This document shows positions 1 through 9,090 of a stretch of DNA of 64,000 bases, in pieces. A program made the translations under genes and the position numbers. Source of the stretch: Carallia brachiata. Lineage: Eukaryota; Streptophyta; Magnoliopsida; Malpighiales; Rhizophoraceae. The stretch lies in the NCBI GenBank assembly GCA_021464245.1, contig JADCRB010000029.1, positions 1,664,623-1,728,622 on the forward strand, read 5' to 3'. The stretch's first letter is position 1; each line of letters opens with the position of its first letter. The notes under the pieces were generated by a model. That model did no database searches. It had not been told where the DNA came from and worked only from the letters and a program-made list of their open reading frames with translations.

Positions 1-247
1 AACAAGAAATTTGGCTAACTGTTCGACCATCGATGGAGTGGGTATCTTGAAAAACCTATCGAGGATGGAAGGATCTGCAAAAACGACGACGCCAAAGCCA
101 CGGGGCCTACCGGTGGTCCTCTCCCTCAAAATAACAGCCTGCAAGATGTCACCGTATTGGGAGAAGTAGTCTTTAAGCTTGTCCTCCGTCGTCCCCCATG
201 AAATCCCACCAATAAATAGTTTTCCCTGATCGGGGCTCTAGAGACAG
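1..247 (-). pseudogene. RRM RNA-binding protein fragment (hnRNP/Musashi-like)
   Basis: Read on the minus strand, this segment encodes most of an RNA recognition motif. RNP2 appears as KLFIGGISW and RNP1 as GRPRGFGVVVF, in the order typical of plant hnRNP/Musashi-like proteins, which bind RNA in nucleus or cytoplasm. After FADPSILDR the expected helix and DGR segment continues only in another frame (QDTHSIDGRTV), so one base is missing near position 50. No start codon precedes the domain. In its place is a pyrimidine-rich stretch ending in CTAG, which could be a relic splice acceptor or a mutated 5' end. The copy runs off the left edge of the window. It is most likely a pseudogene fragment; an assembly error in a real exon is the alternative. 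Confidence 0.6.
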
Positions 248-1139
248 AGCAAGAGAGATGGTAACAGAACAATCAGCCTTTCTCCTTTCTCAGTGCTTCA
301 GAACGTTGTGGTGAGAGTTTTTGAGTCATTTTACTGTATCAATGGTGCTGGCAGCCACAATTTCTCCCTAATTTGGAGAGAAAAAAAAGTACAGTACGAA
401 AACAGTACGTTTTCTTCTCACTTTCTCTAGCCTTTCTTTCTTCCCTTACCGTCACTCCACTCCAAACGGACGAAAATCAGATTCCACCATGATTTTCTTT
501 CCCCTCCCTTTCTTTCTCCTCTATTCTTTCCACTCCAAACAGAGTGTAAATGTAATGCCATGCTCATGTAGCTTTATAACAAGCTACTTTTGAATTTGGA
601 TTGCAAAAAGTATGGCATAATGATATTATTCGTACGCATGTCCGAATTTCGAATTATGTTATAAAATCATAGTCAAAATCAAGAAAGTCAGAGCAAATTT
701 TTTTAAGGAAAAAATTAATAAGTAAGTTTAAGGATCAAACTCAATACTTGAAAATATAAATTATAATAAGTATATAAATAATATTAAAGGGGGATTGGAA
801 AGCAATTGGCCTTCTCGCCTCTTTATTTGCCTGACAATGAACATTCAAATGTAAATATCATTATGAACACATTATTTTTTTATTAAAAATATAAAATAAT
901 TAGTCTAATTCAAATTATTTTTAACCTTAACTGAATTGATTACTTGGTACAATTTTATTTGGTACATACGAAAAACCATATTAGAATACCTTTGCTGAGA
1001 ACATAAGATAATATCGCCCAGTGTTAAAAAAAAAAAAGATCATAGCACCCTAAAATCAACAAAAAACCCAGTGTTAAAAAAAAAAACAGAGATCTGTTTG
1101 TCAATCAAAGACAAAGTTTTCCTTAGCATCTAATTAATG
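248..1139. other. Gene-free AT-rich stretch
   Basis: No coding exon is recognisable. The part from about 410 to 550 is pyrimidine-rich and contains CACTCCAAACGG and CACTCCAAACAGAGTG, which resemble ends of small non-autonomous DNA transposons. The rest is AT-rich with poly-A runs near 1027 and 1075. Confidence 0.5.
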
Positions 1140-1291
1140 GCGTGTTTGGAGTGCTTTTCTTAAGTAGGAAAAGAAATAATTTTTTTTATTTTCTCTACTT
1201 ATCTAAATAACTTATTTTTTTCACTATTTTTTCTCTCACAAATTACTATTCATTTTTTCTTCCACTATACTTTCTTCTTCTCAACTTTCTC

Positions 1292-2016
1292 TGTTGGTCC
1301 CTTGGGTGAAGCCTAGAGGGGGGTGAATAGGCTTTACCAATGAGTATAGCATAGTCAAATAAATGTTGGAACACAGACGTTAAAGTTCCGTTAGACAGTC
1401 TGCACACTTTTAGTAGAATGGTAATATCTTGCAGATGGTTTTGAATTTTGATGTGATTCTTTTTGCATTGATTAATAGACAGAACAGAGAATCTACACAC
1501 AAAATTTCACATTCAAATTCGTCGTGTGCTCTTCTAGGCAGCCATTGCAATTCACTCCATGTGCACTGAAGGTTCCTGACAGCTTGCATCCTTTTGGAAT
1601 AAAATTCATAAGTTTTTCTCTAAGACTCCAAAAATTGTACGACCAAGCTCATTTGAAACTAGACTTATAATCCTGCCAAATATATATATATTTTAGGCCC
1701 AAAATATATCTCAAGTGAGTAAGTTTGGTACCTGGAATCTGCCCAAACCGATTTGCTCTTGTGCTGTCTTTCTAAGATAGTAGCTTAATAAAGCCCAATG
1801 TAATCTTTCTCTTCAATGCACGTGTAAGATGACATATATATACCTCTTTTGACTTCTTGAACCTGAATTGTATGCTTGAAGAACATACAAATAAAATTCA
1901 CTTGCACTTATGTTAGAATGGTTCATAACTCATTATCAAAAGAGTCATTATCAAAATATAAATTCACACTTAGTAAAATTTTCCTAATATATGTATGAGG
2001 AGTGAATTTTCCAACA
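1292..2016 (-). repeat. 3' LTR of the Copia element, internally deleted
   Basis: This 725-bp copy matches the right LTR over both ends, but lacks about 735 bp that correspond to 6351-7085. The junction reads ACCAATGAGTATAG, and both deletion borders in the intact copy carry AATGA, so the deletion probably arose through 5-bp microhomology. Terminal bases TGTTGG and CCAACA form the usual inverted ends. Confidence 0.88.
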
Positions 2017-2034
2017 ATCTCCCCTTTTTTTAGA
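2017..2034 (-). other. Polypurine tract next to the 3' LTR
   Basis: On the minus strand the bases just before the LTR read AAAAAAAGGGGAGAT, the expected plus-strand priming tract of an LTR retrotransposon. It sits directly beside the LTR boundary. Confidence 0.75.
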
Positions 2035-2848
2035 TGCTCCCCCTTAAACTAAGCTTCCTCTAAAAATGCTCTTTCTTGATGACTCTCTCTTAATTTTCTC
2101 CCTCTTTTTGTCATCAATAAAAATGGTTGAAATAAAAAATATGAATGCTAACTAGGTTAAGAGATTGAGACTCCCCCTTAATGTGTGCATGTATCACAAG
2201 TTCACATTTACAATTAGGCATATAAGTCATCATAACTTTGAAATGTAGGCCTTGTAGAGTTCAAATACAAACATTAAATTAGAGCAAAGAGTGGATTATG
2301 TGAACTTCGAAAATGATGTCTCAATTCCAAAAAGGTTTCACTATAACAAAAATGGAGTGTATTATGTGCAATATTCATAGAAAATGATTTTCAATGTATT
2401 TGCTTCATTAATTTGAAGTAATTTCATTGAAAATTTGGCCACTTTATTATGCCATAAAATTGCAAGACATAATCACAAACATTCATATAAGATTAAGCAA
2501 ATGAAGACATTCAAGCATATGCTAATGCATGGGGTGTGACATGCTTAATTCTCTTCTTAGATTACAAAATTGATTTATTAAGAGGTCTTGGAAAAATATT
2601 CCATATTTGGCTTCATTTAAAATTGGGTCACTATGTTACCAAAAATTCAATGTGGGTTACTACTTTAAAAAATAGTTCATGAATAGGTCTAAAAAAAAAA
2701 ATTGTTACCGCAGTCAATAGCTTACGTGGAAGTCCAACTCAGCAGTCAATTGCTTACATGGAAGCTGACATGGCACCACTAGTCAGAAAGGATGCTGACA
2801 TAACACGCAGTCAGAAAAATCGCGAACAAAGTAGTTGACAGTTAGGTG
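2035..2848 (-). other. 3' internal non-coding region of the retrotransposon
   Basis: No reading frame with recognisable protein similarity is present. On the plus strand the stretch is rich in CTCCCCCTT blocks (for example near 2036 and 2171), typical of the untranslated 3' part of such Copia elements. The border with the foreign segment is somewhere near 2700-2850. Confidence 0.45.
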
Positions 2849-2849
2849 A

Positions 2850-3960
2850 AAGTTGAGGACAGCTAGCCAATTATTACCACAGACAATCAAGCGTAATTTT
2901 CGGATCGTCAGGCATAAAGTGAGAATCGAGGGAAATATGCATTATCTCAATTTCTCACTTTATTATTTCCAGAGTTTCATCTTTCAGATCAACCATCTTT
3001 CATCTTTCAGATCAACCATCTTTCATTTTTTATCTTTCAGATTAACCATGGAATTTGGAGACTCATCTAATTTCAGATGGAGACCAGAGTCAGAGCAATT
3101 GTGGATATTGGAAGATGTTTTTTGTGGCATTGAAGGAGCTTGTCTCACATCAAGACAACTGGCTCAACTTGTCTCACTGTTGAGATAATATGGTCCAGTT
3201 CAGGCAAGTAATATTAAAGTCTGGATGCAGAATCGAAGACGCGATCTGAGAAGAGCCATAGCGCCTCCTGTTATAGATCTCAACAGTGCAGGTTCTATTA
3301 TACCAAATATTATTGGAATCGTTTCTCGAGAAAATCCCAACCAGCATCACCCACCACCAGGGATTTCCTCCTTCCCATTTCAGATCTTTGATGTGGGTCA
3401 AAGATCAAGCTTTGAAATGTTTGATGTGGGCTAGAAATCAAACTTTCAAATCTTTGATGTGGGTCAGAGACCAAACTCCCACGGGTATTTTTATCCAGTA
3501 GGGAGCATTATTCTAGTAAGTAGCAGTTTAGTTAACCCTCCTCATGAGGAAGTAAGGGAAACACTCACTCTCTTTCCTTTATCCAGGTGATGTTAAATAG
3601 TAAAGAAATTCTGGTAGCGTCGACATTGCTATCCCGCCGAATGATGAGGAATCTGTGAATCTAGAGCTACGCCTCAAGCCTTATAGGAGGGACTGACAGG
3701 GACAAGATAAGAAGATTTTTTTTTTTTAGTGTGGGAAAATGGATGTGTAGGAATGTTGGTTTATCTTGTAGTGCATAGTATATGCATGAGTCATGTTTGG
3801 TGTATGAATGTATGTGATAAGTGGTTGGTGTTGTTTATCCATTAGTGCATAAGTGTGTACTCATCAATTTGGTAAGTCAGCTTGTACTATTATATGAAGG
3901 CAGAACAAACCGAGATAGGGAAGTGAGGCAAAATGTAAAACCTTGTGAAAGTGTGTAAGA
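2850..3960 (+). pseudogene. WUSCHEL-type homeobox fragment inside the retrotransposon
   Basis: A plus-strand frame starting at ATG 3049 encodes a homeodomain-like stretch: RWRPESEQLWILEDVF, then a helix-2-like QLAQLVSLLR, a stop codon TAA at 3187, then YGPVQASNIKVWMQNRRRD in the same frame. RWxPxxEQ, the extra residues before helix 2 and the helix-3 signature (W.QNRR) fit the plant WOX family, which are DNA-binding transcription factors. The usual WFQN is WMQN here. The frame continues to TAG at 3432. Upstream (about 2980-3045) are tandem copies of CTTTCAGATCAACCAT. The region lies antisense to gag, where pol should be, so it was probably captured by the element or inserted into it. The internal stop makes it a pseudogene. 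A divergent non-WOX homeobox is the alternative. Confidence 0.6.
3376..3476 (+). repeat. Three short tandem repeats, about 36 bp
   Basis: The motif TTTGATGTGGGTCA, followed by GATCAAACTTT-like sequence, occurs three times in a row within and just after the homeobox frame. The copies have diverged slightly. This is a local tandem duplication with no spacer structure of a CRISPR array. Confidence 0.65.
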
Positions 3961-4261
3961 TGTAGGTCTTGTGTTCTTGCCCCAACGGTATTGTCTCCTT
4001 ATAGAGCTTTCATATTTTTGCTATCAATAGCTTTGCAATGTCTAAAAAGTTTCTTTTTAGCTCATAATCTTATTCAAATGGATTCTCTTTCAGGCAGCAT
4101 CACCAAGACTCAATTTAAGCTTGTTTTCTTTCTCAATGGGACAGCTTTGATACTTCTTAAAAAATCAATCATAAGTCTTTCTGTATAACTCCAAATCATA
4201 TCTCGTTTCTTCTATTTGAAAGTAGACTCATAGAGCTTTTCATATATGTATAGATTATGGT
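3480..4261. other. Remainder of the foreign segment in the retrotransposon
   Basis: From about 3700 to 3960 the sequence looks like a plant 3' UTR (T/G-rich, no frame). From 3960 to 4260 its origin is unclear. No Copia integrase or reverse transcriptase motif was found on either strand. Confidence 0.4.
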
Positions 4262-6245
4262 CTGATTCCATTCCAGCTAGCCGTGATGCCTTCTGGAAGT
4301 TGGCTGATCCTGTCTATAGTGCCAACCCCAATGATTTTGCCTTTTCCATTGTCTCCAAACGTGACACATCCTCCATCCTTGCTTTTTAGTGTGGAAAAAA
4401 TGATGCTTCTCCGGTCATATGCCTTGCACATCCACTATCAAGGTACCAAATGACATCTTCTTTAAAATATGTTGCCTTCAAGCACTTTTCCACCTACAAA
4501 ACAAGATGTAGAATATTTTATTACCCATATCTTTTTGGGTCCTTCAATGTTACAACAATCATTCTTCTTCATTAAATCTTTAACCATCCATACTTGTTTG
4601 AATTTATTAGACTTTGCCCAAACTTTAGAAGATGACACATATTTGTTGGGATCTTTAGGTCTTCTAAGTCTACAATCATGAAATTTGTGTCCTTCTTTAT
4701 GCCAACAAAAACATGATACAACAATTTTCTTTTCTTTTATGGGATTAGTCTTGTTTTTAGTGAGGTAACCCAAACCGAATTTGTCAAAAAAATTCTTTTG
4801 AAAAGATAACATCTCATCTAACTTATTGCTACTTAATGTGAATTTTGAAAATGACTTTTCTAAATTTAAATTCTTTTCTTTAAAGTCCTCAACTTCTTTT
4901 TCCAAAGCATGATGTAAATTGTCTTTGATGTTAAGGGCCTTTTTAGATATTGCAAGCTCTTGTTTAATAAAATTTAACTCACTACAAGTTGATTTATGAT
5001 CTAATTTAGCATTTTCAAGTTTTTCTTTTAAAAGACTATTTTCTAAGACAATTTCATCTTTCTCTAACAAAAGTTTTTCACATGCTTTCTTTTGCTCTTT
5101 ATATTGTTTACATTTTCTTTTAAATGTGATTAACAACTCATCAAAAGCTTCTCTAAGTTCTTCATAAGAGAGAAGATCTATTACCTCATTGTCACTTTCA
5201 TCGTCATCATCTAGGGCCATGAGTGTCATGTATGATTCTTGCTCTTTCTCATCTTCATCATCACTTTCACCCATCCTACAAGAAATGCTTTCTTACCTTT
5301 CTTTTTCTTGAGATTGGGACAATCTACCTTGAAGTGGCTGGGTTGATTGCATTCAAAACAAAGAGGCCTTCTTCCTCTTCACTTTTGTTGGACACTTGTT
5401 TCTTGAGGTTCCTTCTTCTTTTGGGATATTTCATCATCTTCTTGAACCTTTTGACAAAGAGAGCAAGTTCTTCATCATCAATGCTTGAATCACTTTCAAC
5501 ATCACTTTCATCATCCTTTTGATGTTTCAAAGGAGTCTTGGCTTTAGCTTTGAGTGCTACATTTTTTGAGGATGATTCTACTTGTGGTAATGCACTTTCC
5601 TTTTGAGTTTGATCTCATGAGTCATCAAGGACCCAAGTAACTCTTCCATGGTTAGCTCTCCACGTTGTGAGTTTCTTCAATGGCATTAATCTTCATTTCG
5701 TATTCCTCATTCATCGAATTCATTAATTTCTGCACAAGTTCACCCTTTCCAAACACTTTGCCAAGATCGGTTAGTCCATTAGCAATAATCATGAGTCTAT
5801 CATACACACTTTTAACCGATTCATTTGGTCTCATAGTGAAAAGTTCAAAGTCTTTCATAAGCATGCCAAGTTTAACTTTCCTAACTTTTAATGTCCCTTC
5901 ATTTGAGAGACACAATGTATTCCAAAATTCCTTAGCATTTTTACAATGTTTGATGGTGTTATATTCACTTCTAGCTACGGATGTTTTCAAATAATAATAT
6001 GTTCTTTCATCTATTTAGTTTTTCTTATAGTCCTCTTCATCCCATTTTCATGTTGGTTTTACTCTCAAGGTTTTTACTCCCTTATCATCAACAAGTTCTT
6101 CCTTAGGCACATATGGTCTCTCTTCTACACTTTGCCAAACTTTCAACCCCTTAGATTTAAAACAACTTTCCATATGATCTTTATAGCATTGAAAATCACT
6201 ATCATCAAGAAAAGGTCTCTTGTTTTCATTGGATGAGGATTCCAT
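4262..6245 (-). pseudogene. Broken Copia gag and protease remnant
   Basis: Minus-strand gag begins at 6245 (MESSSNENKRPFL) and includes a UBN2-type gag domain (EFWNTLCLSNEGT, SVKSVYDRLM) in a frame ending at 5652. A zinc knuckle CFECNQPSHFKVDC lies at 5319-5360. A second knuckle-like motif (CFCWHKEGHKFHDC), an acidic linker and a lysine-rich coiled-coil region fall in the frame 5274-4462. The retropepsin site appears as WYLDSGCARHMTG at about 4404-4445, followed by VTFGDNGKGKIIGVG at about 4320-4370. Stops and frame changes separate the pieces near 6048, 5650, 5324 and 4462. The polyprotein is cut off near 4262 before integrase. Family assignment to Ty1/Copia rests on motif order and PBS. Confidence 0.85.
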
Positions 6246-6286
6246 GGGGATCCCTTAATAATGTTAAGCCTTACAAGTGAGGTTAA

Positions 6287-6298
6287 GCTCTGATACCA
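6287..6298 (-). other. Primer-binding site, initiator Met tRNA
   Basis: The minus strand reads TGGTATCAGAGC two bases inside the 5' LTR. This is the standard plant Copia primer-binding site complementary to the 3' end of initiator methionine tRNA. It fixes the element's orientation. Confidence 0.9.
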
Positions 6299-6300
6299 AA

Positions 6301-7758
6301 TGTTGGTCCCTTGGGTGAAGCCTATAGGGGGGTGAATAGGCTTTACCAATGAAATCCTCAAATAAAAATTTCTGCAAATGAATGTAAACAAGAGATTGAA
6401 AGAAATACAATACCGATTTTTACAAGGTTCACCAAATGGCTACGTCCTTGGTCTTCTCAACAATCCCTCTCTTGGAGATTCTTGAGAGTTCAACTATGGG
6501 GTGCCTTTGGGCGCACCAATCACCACCGTACAGTTTACAAGAAGACTCCGCAAACACCCTTGCGTCCGCCTTCAAAACGCTTGTTGCACAAGTCCCACTT
6601 GCCAACACACTTTCCCTTTTATTTTAGGTTTTCCTTCTTGGAGTTCAACCCTAACTCCTTACAAGATGATCCTCACAAGTCCCACTTGAGAGCTCTCACC
6701 TATTCTCACAATGTATTACAATACAAATGAAACTTACTAGCTTGAATGCTAGTTTTACAATGAAAGCACTTAAAGTAAAGAAAGTTTTTGCCTTGAGAGA
6801 GATTGTGCAGTACTTGAATATAACTTTCTTCACACATAAAACATCTTCAAGTGATGTTTAAATAGCTGCAAGATAGGTTAGCAACTTGTTAGAGCCGTTG
6901 CCATGAGTTGCACATGCATACTTTGTTGTTTCCCTCTTGACAGCTTTGCATTGATTCTCTTGTCTGACACATTCTGGTTGAACGCCTATAACTTGATACA
7001 GACAGCTTGAAAAATTGCGATTTATTTTTTTTTATTTAGTAGACTGTCAGAGCTCTCTACCCACCAAATTTGACTATTTTTGAATGAGTATAGCATAGTC
7101 AAATAAATGTTGGAATACAGACGTTAAAGTTCCGTTAGACAGTCTGCACACTTTTAGTAGAACGGTAATATCTTGCAGATAGCTTTGAATTTTGATGTGA
7201 TTCTTTTTGCATTGATTAATAGACAGAACAGAGAATCTACACACAAAATTTCACATTCAAATTCGTTGTGTGCTCTTCTAGGCAGCCGTTGCAATTCACT
7301 CCATGTGCACTGAAGGTTCCTGACAGCTTGCACCCTCTTGGTATAAAATTCATAAGTTTTTCTCTAGGGCTCCAAAAATTGCACGACCAAGCTCATTTGA
7401 AACTAGACTTATAGTCCTGCCAAAATATATATATTTTAGGCCCAAAATATATCTCAAGTGAGTAAGTTTGGTACCTGGAATCTGCCCAAACAGATTTGCT
7501 CTTGTGCTGTCTTTCTAAGATAGTAGTTTAATAAGGCCCAATGTAATCTTTCTCTTCAATGCACGTGTAAGATGACATATGTATACCTCTTTGGACTTCT
7601 TGAACCTGAATTGTATGCTTGAAGAACATACAAATGAAATTCACTTGTACTTATGTTAGATTGGTTCATAACTCATTATCAAAAGACTCATCATCAAAAC
7701 ATGAATTCACACTTAGTAACATTTTCTAATGTATGCATGGGGTGTGAATTTTCTAACA
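6301..7758 (-). repeat. 5' LTR of the Copia element, full length
   Basis: This is the complete LTR of 1458 bp, with ends TGTTGG and CTAACA on the plus strand. Positions 7085-7758 match 1341-2016 with scattered substitutions, and 6301-6350 match 1292-1341. The middle 735 bp are present only here. Substitutions between the copies indicate that the insertion is not very recent. Confidence 0.88.
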
Positions 7759-7852
7759 TCTCTATTTATTCAAATAATTTTATTTTCTCTTTATTTTCTT
7801 TCTCTTTTCCCACATTTCCCCTACCTTTTCACACCACAACAAACACACGCTA

Positions 7853-9090
7853 AAGGTTTAAGTTAGCGAGGAGTCAAAGGAAATTAGTAAAGGATGGAAT
7901 TAGACTTGAGGTTGTGCACGTATGGTTTTTCTTGAGATATAATCCGATGGGTCTTATATAGGCCTTGAAAGGCTATGATGAGTGAGTTTTATAAACCTAG
8001 GCGAGAGATTGCACTTGAACAAAGAGCATACTTCCTTTTTTTAATATCTATAGTAGAGATAATAATTTATGGCTGGAAAAAGGAACAGGTGAAGTAGGAG
8101 ATTGAAATTCGAAATTCAGACCCATAACAAAAGGCATATATTTTTTACTATTTCAATTAAACTTAATCATAAAGTATACTTGACAGATGAATCAGGTATC
8201 CCAATCAAGGTTTGGGCCATCCAGTCAAGTTCAGGCTTGGGGCAGGGTGAGGCCTTCAGCCTGGAGCTCGTTGCTCAACTCATGGGGCTGGGTGATGGGC
8301 TAATTAATAAGCCTCAACCCTAGTTAAGGCCCAGAACCTTAGGGGCCAATTCCCAATCAAGAATGTTTGCTCTAGGAATCGAATGAAATTTTGTCGCGCC
8401 CGAACTGGCAAGCCCTTCCTCGTGAATTTTAAGGGATAGTCAGTTGGACTTCTTGGCTAATTATTCGGAGTTCAGTTCATGCAACAAATCATTTTGCTCT
8501 TAGTAATTAGCGAATTCATTCATACTATGAAATAAGTTTGAATTTTTGTCAAATATTCCGAACTAATCTATATTTATTTTTTTGTAATTGTAGCAGTGAC
8601 TTAGTGATATTTATAGGACCCTATTTTTTGATAATTCAATATAACAATTCTTATTAATTGTGCATAATGAAACATCGTAATTTCACTGATAAGTTTGTAA
8701 AATGTTATTCTTATTTGTTTATTTTTTTAACTAAAAAAAAAAAAAACATAAAAGAGTTTGGTACTCTGCCCCATAGCCATGGTCTTCTCAAAAACTAGCA
8801 ATGGGTCTAAACACTCCAAAAGTGGAACCGATTAGAGTCCTTTCTCCAATCCATCCGTTCTTGCAAACAAGCTACGAATCTTTGATCTTGGCTGGATGGA
8901 CACGAGGGTATTCCAGTACTTTGGTTTCAAAACGGGACAGATCCAATGAGAAGTATCCACATCGCCTTTCTAGATAGATTAGGCTCGTTAAAAAAAAAAA
9001 AAAAAAACCTTTTCTTTGTGTGTTTTTGCACTTACACAGGATTGTCAGCCACTAGGTACTAAGTACTAACTGACTCCAAAGTCCAAATCA
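7853..9090. other. Intergenic region and CYP37 upstream sequence
   Basis: No coding region was recognised. A GC-richer patch at about 8200-8420 has no frame of note. Poly-A runs lie at about 8734 and 8990. The last 100 bp should hold the CYP37 transcription start, but no clear TATA box is visible. Confidence 0.4.

Larger units (their letters stand above)
1292..7758 (-). mobile_element. Truncated Copia-type LTR retrotransposon with captured sequence
   Basis: Both ends carry the same LTR, bounded by TGTTGG and CCAACA/CTAACA. The minus-strand orientation is set by three features: a primer-binding site matching initiator Met tRNA next to the right LTR, a purine tract next to the left LTR, and gag reading leftwards. 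The flanks share TCTC (1288-1291 and 7759-7762), compatible with a shortened target-site duplication. Inside are a broken gag, zinc knuckles and the protease motif. Integrase, reverse transcriptase and RNase H are absent. The missing section is occupied by about 1.4 kb of foreign sequence that includes a homeobox fragment. The element cannot move by itself. Confidence 0.88.
1140..7852. mobile_element. Possible MITE-like element split by the LTR retrotransposon
   Basis: The sequence just outside the retrotransposon starts with GGCGTGTTTGGAGTG (from 1139) and ends with CAACAAACACACGC (to about 7852), a short imperfect terminal inverted repeat, with a TAA on each outer side. Without the retrotransposon insert the host piece would be about 250 bp of pyrimidine-rich DNA. 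This fits a small MITE (PIF/Harbinger- or hAT-like) that was later hit by the retrotransposon. The inverted repeat is short, so the call is tentative. Confidence 0.3.

Noticed and set aside
1246..1500. 84-aa minus-strand frame
   Set aside because: It crosses the LTR border into flanking DNA and has no similarity to known proteins.
3376..3476. Possible CRISPR-like array of three repeats
   Set aside because: The units are adjacent and diverged without unique spacers, in a plant transposon. It is a plain tandem duplication.
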